Origin: Rhizoclosmatium globosum
Lineage: Eukaryota > Chytridiomycota > Chytridiomycetes > Chytridiales > Chytriomycetaceae
Length of the DNA stretch: 64,000 bases
Direction: 5' to 3'
Assembly: GCA_002104985.1 (NCBI GenBank)
Contig: MCGO01000059.1
Span: 186,001 to 250,000 of the forward strand
Within the stretch, counting starts at the first letter, position 1, and each line of letters begins with the position of its first letter. The translations under genes were made by a program, and so were the position numbers. Of the stretch, positions 46,077 to 57,594 are shown in pieces. The notes under the pieces were generated by a model. It saw only the letters and a program-made list of their open reading frames with translations, was not told the DNA's origin and searched no databases.

Positions 46077-46991
46077 ATGGACCCATTTTTGTACGTTTTC
46101 ATGCACACATCGCTTCTTTGGATAGCGATATTCCTTCAGATTCATATTGTGGTCTTGTCGAAACAACGTGACCGAAAGACACCAACGATTTACATAATCC
46201 ACTTGCATAACTGGTCCTTTATTGCGCAAATGATTGTAACTCTCGCGCAATGTACACTTGCGCAAAATTGGATCTCATGTTGGGCTATGGTGATTATAAA
46301 TGTTGAAGGGGGAATTCTGCAAATGGTTTGCTCAAATATTTACATTGCTGCAGCGTTGCTTGTTATTATGGGCAACAAGAGTAATACAGTTTGGAAAGGT
46401 TTCCTTGTTTGTATTCCGGTATTTGGGGCTGCATTGAGGTGCTGGCAAATAACCATATCTGTCGATGAATCACAAGTTTCAGAGTTTAATGTTTGCGATT
46501 TTACAGTATCATGGATTGGAATATATGTTTCAAACGCGATACTGTGTTTGTATTCCATTGGATTCTTGATTATGCTGTCAATATTCTCAGTACGAGAATC
46601 AGAGCTGCCAAGTGACGTCAAGTCGCAGATTCCAGCAAAAGTTCGCATATTTAAGACGTTATTGAAATGGAGATTGTGGGTTTTGCCACTAATAAGCGTG
46701 ATCAAAGCCGTTTGTGATACTTTATTGCGTCCGTTACCAACGGTGAGGTTACTCGCCATTAATGCGTGTCTATTTCTGGATGTTTTGCTCTTGAATCTCG
46801 AAGTCCTGATGGTACAGTATCATGGGTCTAGAATGTCAACCGCACTTGGAGGACGCACGGAAAGAACCCCAGAGTCAATGGCTGAGAAAAATGGTTCCGC
46901 TGATAAACCAATAGAACGACCCGATAATGGGATGATTGTGTCCGCAAAACGATCTATTCTTTCGTCACGCGACCCATCATTTATAGCTTAA
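46077..46991 (+). CDS. Multi-pass (about seven TM) membrane protein, paralog B
   Basis: Single exon, 304 aa; a clear paralog of 43794-44636 along its whole length, with a longer Ser/Thr/Lys-rich C-terminal tail ending in SILSSRDPSF, close to the QTSRDQS end of A. Membrane segments line up between the two. Function unknown. It starts 116 bp after the CFAP300 stop and ends 15 bp before the XRRA1-like start, so the three genes are tightly packed. Confidence 0.72.
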   Translation: MDPFLYVFMHTSLLWIAIFLQIHIVVLSKQRDRKTPTIYIIHLHNWSFIAQMIVTLAQCTLAQNWISCWAMVIINVEGGILQMVCSNIYIAAALLVIMGNKSNTVWKGFLVCIPVFGAALRCWQITISVDESQVSEFNVCDFTVSWIGIYVSNAILCLYSIGFLIMLSIFSVRESELPSDVKSQIPAKVRIFKTLLKWRLWVLPLISVIKAVCDTLLRPLPTVRLLAINACLFLDVLLLNLEVLMVQYHGSRMSTALGGRTERTPESMAEKNGSADKPIERPDNGMIVSAKRSILSSRDPSFIA

Positions 46992-47006
46992 TAAATTGTT
47001 GAAAAA

Positions 47007-50000
47007 ATGGAGCCGATTCGAGAGGCGTCCCCACTTCCCCCAGCTGCACCGTCAAACAAACGAAAAAGCCTATCGTTCTTGCTTGAGAACGTGGAGCAAG
47101 ATCTCCCTGCTCCTGGCCAAGCCCATACTGGAAAGAAACTCCCGCCAATCAACAACAATCCTACTTCAAAACCCGTCGAAACTGTATCGAACCCAAAGGC
47201 AAAGAAAGCAATCCGACCACACGAGTTTGTTCTTGGAGCCAAAGACGGACGCGCTCGGACACCAAAAACGAAACATGAACAATCCGATGTGGGGGAATCC
47301 GACTTGATTGCTACAAACAATGCACGATCTCTGTTAGAGGCGTCTTCAACAGCCGATGAGCGAGTTAAGCGTTTGATGAGACGCGCATCAAAGAACTTGG
47401 TCGTTCCTCATGTGCTTGATGGAGTGGCAATGGTTTGTTCCCTTATCAAGCCCAAAAATCACTGTTATTGACTGATTGTGAAATAGCTAGCTAAAGCCAA
47501 CGTAATCCACCCGGCTGATGTTTATGTTCTCAATGTCGCTAATAGTCAACTTCGTTTTGTCGTGCCTGAAGATCTGTCACTCTTTGAGAATGTTCACACT
47601 TTCCACGGAGGAGAGAATTTATTGCCGTTCGCTAAGTTGGGTGCTCTTCCGAGCTTGAGGAGACTCAGCTTACCATTTAATGAGATTTCGGATTTGGATT
47701 TGGAAGTGGATGGCTTATTCCCATTGTTGGAGGTATTAGCAGAGTTATTACGATTGTAACATTAATGAATATTTTAGCAATTGGATCTTTCGTACAATCA
47801 TACATCCCCCGCAGCTGTTATTGTTCTGGCCACGCTACCTTCCCTGAAATCACTTGATCTCACTTCAAACCATATCACATCATTACCCATCCAGCTCATC
47901 ACAAGTATGCCTCAATGGCGAGAAAAAGTTATCGAGTTATTGCTTCCAAATCAAGTAGCCTTCCTCGACGCGACTTTGTTTAGCCGAGGAATGGACTTTC
48001 CCCTGAACTCTTTACACTTCAACCTCCAGCTGGCCCTCCCACCGGATTTTCACGATCAAAACCTCTCTCCCCATCTGCTCCATTAGTTCATGATGCTTTC
48101 AAACCGATCCTCGAAGCAACTGCAAAAGAGGAATTTGAAGTTCCTACTGCTCCTCCTCCAACCACACCTGGCCCCCCGCCCCCACAACCTCCGCCCACAG
48201 CGAATCCAGACTTAATTAAAGTTCCTGCTGCGGAAGCTTTACCTCCTCCTGTCACCAAAAATACTAATGATGCAATCCAAGATGATGATAACGAAGTTGT
48301 CAACATGGCATTCAGTGAAGACGCTGTACGCGTGCATACTGTCAAGAACAATGAAATCAAGTCGGAAGTTCTTGTTGAACCTACGATTGCGGCTTTAATT
48401 GACGCGGGGGCACTTCCTTTAGAGCCTCCTGTGACACGAGTTGCTAGTTCACATGCGTTGATTGTGCAGACGCCTGCTGAAGACAGGGAATTAAATATGA
48501 TGTCGCGGCCGGTTGAAGGGTTAGTTGCGTTTGCTGTTCTTGAAAGTCTGGTTTTGGAGCGGAATGGTCTTTCAAGTGAAGACTCGTTAAGGATTTTGGG
48601 ACACTTGCCAAAGTAAGGCTTGATACAAGTTTAGTTATTTTTAATAATGTGTGAAACAGTTTGAAGAAACTCAACTTGAATTACAACAAGTATCGGACGC
48701 TGTTTTTCCTTGCGATGCATCAGCAAACGGATGAAGATGAGAGTCCTCCACTTCCGTTCCAGATGGTCAAATATGATGGATTTCATAAGTTGCAGGAACT
48801 TCGGATTGCGTTCAATCGGATTGATTCAACACAGGGACTGCTGGCTTTGATTCATTTGCCCGTATTGAAATACATTTGGATAGAAGGGAACCCTGTACTT
48901 GCTAGATTTGGTAAAGAGCAAGTTTCTCATGCGAATGCAGTTGGGGCTGGAACTGAAGGTAAAAACTCAGAGTTTTCGAAAACAAAATGACATCCAACTC
49001 ATCTTCACTCAATCAGTTCCAGATCAGCCAACAAACTTCAAACACTGCGATCCACTCAAACTCTTTCCTCGGATTTACGGTATTGAAATCCTGGACTTGA
49101 TTTATCAAGCACCTCCATCAGTGCTCGAGGACACGTATTATGCGCTTGCACCTGTTCGTGCAACAGGCGCAGTCGCGCTTCGACGAATTGTTCGTCCACC
49201 TCCTCATGATGATGACTGGAATCCTGTTCTTGTAACTGCAACGGAGCCTGCAAAACCAGGAGCCCTTCCTCATACTGTTGGAGAAGCTGTGAAAGTTACG
49301 CTGGAGGAATTGCAAACACGTCGAAGGGACATTAAGTTGACGGATGAGGAGGTGAAAGAGACTGTCCGCGCTGGACGAGTATTGACGCTCAAGGAATTGA
49401 AGCGGATCCGAAAACGTGAAGAAAAGGAAGTCCAAAAAGCAGAGGAGCGGAAACGGGAGGAGGAAAAGAGAATGTATGAAGAAGAGTTGGAGAAGGAGCG
49501 GAAAAAGATTGAGGAATTACAGGCTGAGAAACTGCGAGAGGAAGAGGAAGAAGCAGCCCAAAACAACCCAGTGGAAATCAATGTGGATGAAGGGGAGATT
49601 GATGACGTTGCCCCAATCATGCTTCCTACAGTGGTTAATCCCGATGGAACCGAAATGGTGTATGACCCCGATGCAGAAGACGGGACTTTCTTGACTGGAG
49701 TCCATATCACTGGCGGTGCAGGAGACTCTGCATCCCAACCGCAACCCCAATCTGAAACCGACGACTCCAACCAAGTCGGCGAAATCCCCACAGACTCCTC
49801 CGCCCCCTTCCAAGACCCACCAACAACAAACCCCGCCCTCCCAGAAACAGATTCATCCTCCCAACTAGACTCCACCTCCACATCCCTCTCAACCTCCACC
49901 TTCGACAACCCAAACGACCCCCTCTACCCACCCCACGTCCTCCGCCGCCTCCACAACACCACAAACCCAAAACCCCACCAAAAACCCCCCGCAGCCGCCC

Positions 50001-50666
50001 GCGCCGCCGAACAACGCCGCGAAATGGCCCGCATCCATCAATTCCCAAACACAATCCAAGCATCCCTCCGCGCCCTCCGTCACGCGCTCACGAACCCGAT
50101 CTCGTATTGGAGGCTGATGGAGGATTCGTATGCGAAGCCGACGTTCGCACATACGGTCCGCGTGCGGGATGCGGCTGCGGAGGCGGAGGAGGTGAGGAGG
50201 ATGAAGGTTCTGAATGGGGGTGGTGTTTATGTGAGTCCTGCGGAGAGGGAGGAGGTTTTGAGGAGGGAGTATCAGGCTGAGATGGAGGCGAAGGTTGGGG
50301 GTGTGAAAAGGGAGGAAGGTGTGGGTGGTGGTGGTGGGGAAGGGGGTGTTGGTAGAGCTGTGAGTTCGACGGGGAGGAGTGAGAGTAGTTCGAATGCGGA
50401 TGCCATGGTTGGACCGGAGTCTGGAAATGTTTCACCTGCGAATTCCATGTGGTGAGTTATTTGATATTACATTGATGCCGGAATGTAGGGGGGCTAACCA
50501 TGTCGCGCTTTCCAGGACAACAATCGCAATCAAAACACAAGCAGAACGCGAAGCCGCAATCGTAGCCGCAACCCGAGCCGCCAAAAACGTCAACACCACA
50601 GCCAAAATCGGTACTTTACCTCCCACGCCCTCATTCCAACCCCTTCCTAAACTTAAACTAAACCTC

Positions 50667-50697
<31 letters not shown>

Positions 50698-51585
50698 AAA
50701 AAAAAAAAAAATAGCCGGCGACGGAAAAGCAGCCAAAGCAATAACATCCCACCTCCAAATCCAAGTCCCCAAACTCAAAGGCCTCTTCCTCGAAGAAGAC
50801 GCCCTCCACCTCGCCCAACAACTCGCGCAAGAACAACTCTCCAAGCAAATCAAGAGCATCAATGAAGAGAACGATGACGATGCTGCGGGTGGTGATAAGG
50901 ACGCGAATAGCGGCGGCGGAGTTGGGGATGACCTTGTTTCCGTGAATTTATTTGGAGGCGGGGTTGTTGGGGTGAGTGATGGGAGTCGGAGTACGAAGGA
51001 GACGGGGTCTGATGTTGCTGGAGCGGGGAAGAGTGCTGTTGTGTTGCGGCTTGAACGGGAGAGGGAGGAGGAACGGGAACGGGAGCGGCTTGTGCAAGAG
51101 GCGGCGGAACGGGCGAGGGTAGAGGCTGAGGATGAGGATGATGAGGAGGAAGATTATTCGTCCCCTCAGCGTAGGTTGACTCCTAATGAAGCGGCGGTGC
51201 TGGCGGAGAAACGCGCTGCAGAGTATAAAAGGAGGATGTTGGAGAATAAGAAAGTAAGCGACGCGAAACGACGGTTTGGGGCTAGGAAGTTGAGGTATAA
51301 GGATGAGTTTGAGGAAATGGGGGCGATGATGAGTGCTGTGGATGAAAAGCTTGAGGCTATTGAAACTAATTTGGGTGAGTTTCCTTGTTTGAATTACATT
51401 GATTAGTAACTCCTGTTGTCGCGTGAATATCAGCCTCCATTCTGAATAGTAGCATCATGCACAAACACGTCCCACAGTCCCGTAAACTCATAACGGAGGT
51501 ACAGTCCGAATATAAACGGATTGAGAAAATGTACAATGAATCCGCTTTGGCCGCCATTGAAGCGAGTAAAATGAAAGCCAAATAG
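47007..51585 (+). CDS. XRRA1: XRRA1-like leucine-rich-repeat protein
   Basis: Exons 47007-47432, 47487-47732, 47778-47904, 48030-48612, 48660-48958, 49017-50451, 50516-50610, 50715-51374 and 51434-51585 sum to 4,023 nt (1,340 aa). Family features: HPADVYVLNVANSQL...EDLSLFENV before the LRRs, LSLPFNEISDL, LDLSYNHTSP, LESLVLERNGLSSED, LNLNYNKY, ELRIAFNRIDSTQGLLAL and a YIWIEGNP cap. A long E/K/R coiled coil (49370-49560) and Pro- and acid-rich regions follow. The intron 47905-48029 is the only GT-AG pair I found that restores the frame there; it is the weakest join. XRRA1 was named from radiation-response screens; its molecular role is poorly defined. Confidence 0.8.
50611..50714 (+). repeat. 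C20-A24 homopolymer block inside an XRRA1-like intron
   Basis: Intron of 104 nt containing 20 C (50668-50687) directly followed by 24 A (50688-50711) and the acceptor TAG. The C-run takes the place of the polypyrimidine tract; the A-run separates it from the AG. Confidence 0.85.
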
Positions 51586-51770
51586 TAATGGTTCTCGATG
51601 GATGCTTGACATTCACGCTTGACACCGAGTAAAAAAAGTAATAATAATAGTTATAATAGTGTTTTAGTTTGTGTACCTTTTCGGTTGTGTACCCCATGAA
51701 ATGTAAAGATTGTATGCCAACAGCAAAAAACAGCATCCCCCAATTCCCAATTGAAACAAATCAACAAGTT

Positions 51771-52624
51771 TCAACACAATGCCCAAATCTTGAGTGGAGC
51801 CATAATCCGATCCCGCATAGCAGAATCGCCATTCACCCACACCTCCACGCGTCGACCCAACACCGCCACCGCATCCACCTTTTCAGTAAACCCAATCAAA
51901 CTCACTTGAGACTGAGACTTTGAAGGAGACTGAATCTGAGGACAATCAAGAACAAGCATGTAGAGCATCTCAATCAACGCTGCAGCATTCTGAACACGGG
52001 TTTCGTCAGTGGAGTCTACAGGGATCACGTAAAACGCTGCATTCAAGAGTTGAGAAAGGGTCAAGAACGAGGAACGAGGGAATTGGCGTTCGTGGATCCA
52101 TTCGGGTGCGTTGTTTAGGTCTGTTAGGAGGAGGGTCGTGCGGAAAGCGGGTGTAGAGTGGATGGCACGGTAGAATGAGAGACGGGATGGGAGGGAGTAG
52201 GAGCGTAGGTGTGTCCAAGTTTCATCTTCCAATGTTTCGAGGGAGATTCGGGATGTGTTTTGAGGAGGGGATGTTTGAATGAATGTTGTGATCTGGATTG
52301 TTGTTTTTCAGTGAGGGAATAACGTCATGGGGATTACGTACAAGGTTGACAAGCTGAACACCGACTTCGCGGTCAAGAGTCTTGTTCAGTTTTGAAGGTG
52401 AATCTGGGGTGGGTGCATCATTCGTGATAAGATGCAGGAACGTCTCGATAATTCTGTATTCGTGGTTCCTGAGCCAAGTTGAAAATGACCATCGTTTGAG
52501 AGAGTGAAAGAGGATTGAGTCGTAAAAGTCTGGTGTTTTCAACAGATCCATTTGGAGAAAACTGATTAGCCACGCGAGAATAAGCCTCTTATTTGAATTC
52601 CGAGTGGTAGTCGTCGTAGCACTC

Positions 52625-52664
<40 letters not shown>

Positions 52665-53186
52665 CAGTTGTCGCCAGTTGGGCAATCAGAAGCATTGGAT
52701 CGTGGATGGTTCTATTCACATCATTTGACAAGTCCTTTTGCGACTGGAGAAAGAAAGAGCGAAAGACCGTTGACGAGTGTGTGTGCAAGATTGAATTGAG
52801 AATTGAGGCCAAGTGCAGGAACAAGTCCGAGTTAACCCTAGGGTTATCCTTCTTCTCCTTCTCCTTCTTCTGAGTGATAGTCTGAGTCTGAGTGAGAGTG
52901 AGACACCAGGGCAGTGTCGTTGAAAGCAGCAGGGCAATGTCCGTGCTAAAGTAGGAAAGTAGGAAAGTAGGAAAGTAGTTGAAGTTAGGGTAGTTTAGTT
53001 CGAGTTAGGGTAACTTATCAGAAAGAGAAACAAACTCAACTCGTTCGGAGTCCACACCGAATTCGAAAACAGATTCGATGCCCACGAAAGCACCGATTCG
53101 CACTCGCCATCATCGGACACATTCGAAAAGATGAGCGAGGCAACCCGAGGAAGCGTCGTTGGTTTGATTGGTGGTTGGGACAGCAT
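51771..53186 (-). CDS. Uncharacterised minus-strand protein with poly-Thr tract, N-terminus unresolved
   Basis: Two exons are well supported: 52945-52342 and 52292-51771, joined by a 49-nt intron with a GTACGT donor. The protein is helical and Leu-rich, with a run of Thr encoded by a GTA/TAC repeat (plus strand 52625-52664), and ends near PLKIWAL. A probable first exon begins at ATG 53186 (LSQPPIKP...), but its only donor (52.99-53.00 kb) is out of phase by one base with the acceptor at 52946. The N-terminus is therefore uncertain, or one base is missing. I do not recognise the family. Some 180 bp separate its end from the convergent XRRA1-like gene. Confidence 0.5.
52625..52664. repeat. GTA trinucleotide microsatellite (coding poly-Thr on minus)
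   Basis: About 13 GTA units. On the minus strand it reads ACT codons and gives a Thr run in the uncharacterised protein; length variation would stay in frame. Confidence 0.9.
52947..52978. repeat. Tandem AAAGTAGG repeat acting as 3' splice tract (minus)
   Basis: Four near-perfect 8-9 bp units. On the minus strand they read CTACTTTC and end in CTTTAG, directly before the exon at 52945, so the repeat forms the pyrimidine tract of that acceptor. Confidence 0.7.
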
Positions 53187-53399
53187 CTTCTTTTGTTTGT
53201 TTGCTTTTCCGAGTCAATGCACTCGCTTTTCGGACAACTTTGAGCAGTTGTAATAGGTTGTAATAAGGAAAGGAAAGAGAAACCATAAATTCATTCGTAA
53301 ACATGTTTATTTTGTTTTGTTTTCATTTCGTGTAATCACATTCATACACCAATACACCATACACATACCTACAGAAACGACAGAGTTAGAGATTCAATC

Positions 53400-53966
53400 A
53401 TGGTAAATGATAGAGAGAGAGAGGAAACAAGGAAAACGAATCAGACAACCCCGTAAACGAGGAATGTTTTCGCCCTCAAAAAAGCCAAGAGACCCAGGTG
53501 GGTTCCCTTCTTGCCATAAAGACTCGAAGTCCCAGGCACTCAAGGCGGCGATAAAATGAGGATATGTTTGTTCATCATATTCAATTTCGCTCTTGTTTTT
53601 TGTTTTGATCGAGGAGGTTGATGTTTACCTTGATCAACGGTGCCTTTTTGCAGTTTGGTTGGAGACTGGCTACTCCTTGATCCAGGTGCGATGCCTTCTG
53701 ATGTCTAGTGTAGCTGAAGGAAGGGGTTAGATCATAGGTCTTTCAGGTTTACAATGAACTAGAGGGACAGAGAGAGACGGAAGAAAGGGTGCTCAGTAGG
53801 AAGGCAGGATGTTATTGTTCAACATAATGAGATTAAGACGTTTGGTTCACATCTATTTTGGGTGATCATCGACGCACTCCTTTTCTGCTGTCATAGAGAG
53901 AGAGAGAGAGAGAGAAGGGACTGCGGGGGGTGGAACACGTACCATCTGAGTCTGGGTTGATGCCAT
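53400..53966 (-). CDS. Possible small multi-exon gene
   Basis: An ATG at 53966 opens eight codons (Met-Ala-Ser-Thr-Gln-Thr-Gln-Met) ending at a strong GTACGT donor (53942). About 240 nt further on the minus strand a CTTCAG/ACTAG acceptor pair precedes an open stretch (near 53620-53710) that ends at a GTAAAC donor, and a further open exon can follow to about 53400. The frames do not settle on a single product: at least two acceptor choices give different proteins. It could instead be a non-coding transcript. No family recognised. Confidence 0.25.
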
Positions 53967-54426
53967 TGTTGTGGATTAGGACTGCCGCCCAGAGTCGTAC
54001 GGCATCATCAGGTCAGGATGGACATAGTTTTTGGTGAAGAGTTGTGTAGCCCAAAAAAGAAAAATTGAGGAGGTCCATACTCATCAAAAACTGAAATGAC
54101 CCGAGTTTGTTGGAAACTGATGGAAATGTCTCGTACATTCCATGTTAGGACATTAAACTGAACCGTGTCGTAGGCCTTCCGAATGACTGGAGACGGCATC
54201 CTTAGAAAACTAAACGTCACGTCACAGGAAGTGACTTTTCATCACGTAATAGTGAACGGGACGACTCTAAATGTAAGCCACACCATCTTTTATCATTACA
54301 CACCAAGAACTAAATCAGGTAACACGTCAATAAACAAACATTTATTCGATGTAAGTCGATAGTGCTAAAACAATCACTGGGGGTTGACGGGGTGAAAATA
54401 ACAAAATGTGGGTGCGATTAACCACT
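53967..54426. other. Spacer downstream of RPL7
   Basis: 460 bases with no gene I can support. A short minus-strand frame (54008-54220) matches nothing. A (GA)n microsatellite (53895-53915) lies just beyond, at the left edge of this spacer. The stretch nearest 54426 is the RPL7 3' UTR. Confidence 0.45.
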
Positions 54427-56091
54427 TTAGTTCATTCTCTGGACGAGCTCGTTGATCTTGTCCTCACGGTTTCCAGACTCACCACCCTCAATGAAGTGGG
54501 TAGACTTCTTACCCTTGAATCCACCAGTTGGGTTGGAGAGAGCGAATGGCCACAAGAAGTTGTTGACCTGCTTGAAGTTTGGTCCAACAGTGAAGATCTC
54601 GTGGATAACGTCCTCCATACAGATGACTCCGTACTTTCCAAGAGCAGCCTCAATAACAGAGTTGTCGTGGATTGGGATTCTCTGACGGTTGACCTTGGCG
54701 AACGCACGCTTGTAGATGAGCTCACGGGTAGTCTTGAGGTTAGGGTAACCCCAGGCAATGTATGGAGCAACCCACTGGAGCATCTGGAGGGTGGCCTTGT
54801 TGAGCTTCACGAAAGTTCCAGAGTTGATCTTGGTGAGACGGAGGAGCTGGAGAATCTTTCTTGGCTTTGGGGCGAGCTTGTTGATACCCTTGATACGGAC
54901 AACGAAGGCGAGCTTGGCCTCGGATGGGACGTAGAAGGAGTTGTTGGCCTTGGCGGCACGCTTGAGACGGATCTCGTCACGCTCCTTGGCACGGTACTCC
55001 TTGACGTACTGCTCGGCACGCTTGAAGATGACCTGACGCTTGGCCTTGTTGGCCTAAATGAATGAGGGGAGTTAGAGATTTGTTTATGGTAGTGGGGCAT
55101 GAGAATGAGAGGACAGTTTGAAGTAGTACATCAGTCCCGAAAGATGGTTAACGTGAAACAGCATCGCGTGCAAGCTAGTTCCAACAGAATAAAGTCATCA
55201 CATGTAGTAGTTGTGGTTCCAGGATCCAGCAAAAAGGGAGAGGTAATGAGAAGAATGCATACCTTCTTGGTCTCAGCAGCCGTGACGGCACGGTCAGCGT
55301 TAAGCTTCTCGACGGCCTTTCTCTTCTTGAGGATAGACTCTGGGACAGTGTTCTTGGAGCGGGTAACTCTATAAATGATAAAAAACGCAATGCCGGCCAT
55401 AGGTAAGTAAATCGATCACAACCACCCACAAAACCAAACGAAACACGGGAGTTTTCAAGGGTTTAACGGCGTTGCCATAGAATCGAACAAACGAAAGAGC
55501 CAAGGTAATACTTTTTGACGGTAGAGCCAAGGCAGGGGCCGGATGTGTTTGATCAGAGTCCCTCTCAGTGAAGAGAAAGACAAACTGACAAGTCCTCGAG
55601 CATCGTCTTCTTAACCCAACCTTCCCACAAAAGAGGGGGAAAGGAAGGGGAAAGAGGAGCGATGAAGAGAGAAGGCAGGATTAAATGAACAGATTTAAGG
55701 ACAAGGCTGAAACACACAACTTCCGGATCCAAGTACCCAATCAGTATTCGCAACTTCAACTGTGAATGAGCACGTGCCAGGTGCATCAAACAAGTCTACT
55801 AAATCACGCAAAGAAGAATGTTGTGGTTTCGCCTACGTCCCAAGTCCCGCTGTTTTAAGTTCCCAAATCGCAGTTGAATCAGCTCTCCACCTTGATCATC
55901 CAATGCATCGCAACAATGTGCAGCAGTGCCCCCTTCCAGCCCCCCCACCCTCGAAGAAGAGAGTAACGAGACTGTACCAGGGAAGGCAACTACGCACGCA
56001 ACCGGAGACAGAAAGGAAAGAGAGCTGATCACCAACGAACAGGGACAGCAGAGGTGTGAAGATGTTGTTGTGGTAATACGTACGGAGCCAT
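54427..56091 (-). CDS. RPL7: 60S ribosomal protein uL30 (RPL7)
   Basis: Minus-strand exons: 56091-56084 (Met-Ala-Pro), 55368-55263, 55053-54427; 246 aa. Strong matches to eukaryotic RPL7: [76 protein letters not shown] and [12 protein letters not shown]. The first exon is only eight bases plus UTR and is followed by a 715-nt intron, a common plan for fungal ribosomal protein genes. The second intron (55262-55054) carries a box C/D snoRNA. The protein sits in the large subunit near the 5S RNP. Confidence 0.97.
55127..55206 (-). ncRNA. Box C/D snoRNA in RPL7 intron 2 (snR39/snR59 class)
   Basis: On the minus strand: a 4-bp terminal stem (TACA/TGTA), C box TGATGA (55200-55195), a body of about 60 nt, and D box CTGA (55134-55131). 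Directly upstream of D is a 13-nt stretch whose plus-strand complement, CCCGAAAGATGGT (55136-55148), is a conserved 25S/28S rRNA segment. By the D-box +5 rule the target is the G of CCCG. Yeast snR39 and snR59, which guide methylation two bases away, are also in RPL7 introns; the predicted base fits yeast snR39b or vertebrate U32. Numbering of the target is from memory. Confidence 0.75.
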
Positions 56092-56564
56092 TTTTAGGTG
56101 GGAGTTTCTGTGAAAGAAAAAAGAAAGGATGAGGACGGTCTTTGGTTTGGTTCGGGGATTTTTTTGGGGTGAGTGAGGACACGAAAGAATATGTCCATCA
56201 CTGCCCTTGGAGCCATCGTATGAGGTGGGAACTTTGTAGCAGTGTTAAGTAGGGGGTTTAGTATTATTAGGAGGAGTTTGGAGGGTGTGGAACGCGTGGG
56301 GAGGGTGGGATGGACGGGGGAAGGTGTATTCCAGTGTGCTATTAATAGATTGGAAATCCTCCGATGGATAGAGGTTGAACAAATAATAATAGACAAAAGG
56401 AAAGAGAGAAGAAGAGACAGACTGGTTTTATTTGGAATATTTGGATTTGACTTGATGTGACTGGCTGGTTGCGTAGGATTTACAGATTCAGAAATCTGGA
56501 CCCGCACGCGTTTTCCCTTTGTTTCAGATTTTGATCAAGATATACCTCTTGAGAATAATATAAG

Positions 56565-57351
56565 ATGGGTTGTGGTCCGTCCAAGAGTACTGCACAAACT
56601 GCCGCGAATACTACTGTTGCGGCAGCTGCTGCCAAGCCAGCGGAAATTGCTAAACAAGCTTCAACCGTACCCGCGATTGCCCAACCCCCTGAAGTTTCAA
56701 AGCAAGCTTCCGCGGTTCCAGTCATTGCGCCACACACTGCTGAAGTCTCGAAACAACCATCTGCAGTCCCAATCGTGACTCCAACCCCAGCGGAATTATC
56801 AAAGCAACCATCAGAAATCCCGCAACCAGCTGCCGCCATCTCCAAACAACCTTCTGCCGTGGTTGAAGAACAATCCCCAGTTGAACGAACCCTCGCGCTT
56901 ATTAAACCAGACGTCTATCCAGCAAAGAAAGACGAAATCATGGAGAAAATCCGTGCAGATGGTTTCACTGTTGTCGTTGAACGTGAAGTCCATTTCGATA
57001 AAGACAAGGCAGCCGAGTTTTATAAAGAGCATTTGGGGAAAGGGTTTTACGAGGAACTGACTACGTGGATGAGCAGGTATATTTTTATTGTTGCTCATTG
57101 CGTTTTTTTGATGGAGTTGTAGTGCGCCGATTTACGCTATTGTGTTGGAGAAGGAAGGTGCGATCAAGGCGTGGAGGGCTCTTGCGGGTCCGACAAACTC
57201 AAACAAGGCGAGAGAAGAGCATCCACAGAGCATTCGTGCATTGTTTGGGACGGACGGGTCGTTGAATGCTGTTCATGGATCGGATTCACCTGCTTCAGCG
57301 GAAAGAGAAATTGGTGTTGTTTTTGGAGCTGAGGTTTCATCGCATCCTTAG
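56565..57351 (+). CDS. MGCG-anchored protein with SKQxSA repeats and NDK domain
   Basis: Two exons (56565-57076, 57123-57351), 246 aa. The N-terminus MGCGPSK fits N-myristoylation of Gly2 plus palmitoylation of Cys3. Residues about 25-105 hold five copies of a repeat like (E)-(V/I)-SKQ-x-SA-V-P. A nucleoside diphosphate kinase domain follows: LIKPD (Lys), an insertion GPTNSNKAREEHPQSIRALFG of the axonemal NME5/RSP23 style, and NAVHGSDS with the catalytic His. The active-site residues I can see are kept. It is probably a membrane-attached NDK, perhaps flagellar (inference). The repeat recurs in the protein at 60581. Confidence 0.85.
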
Positions 57352-57594
57352 GAACTGTTCGGATTGGAGTTGGTTTTTAGCGAGGACTGGTATTGGGTTT
57401 GTTGAATGACAAATACAACTTTTAGGTATTTGAAATGCATCACTAATAAGATATCTCCTCCACAATCTGATTTGATTTTCTCGGCTGGGGGATTTGATTT
57501 GATACGAGGTCACGTGACTTGCCATATAAAAACGACAACAAAGTTTGAAACTGTTCACAACAACTCAAGAAAACCACAAATCAACCAAAACAAA

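Noticed and set aside
54406..55065. 219-codon plus-strand frame
   Set aside because: Antisense of RPL7 exon 3; its Leu/Glu/Val-rich reading is the mirror of a highly biased ribosomal gene.
55371..56083. Second snoRNA in RPL7 intron 1
   Set aside because: GATGAT- and CTGA-like words exist but their order and spacing do not fit a C/D pair.
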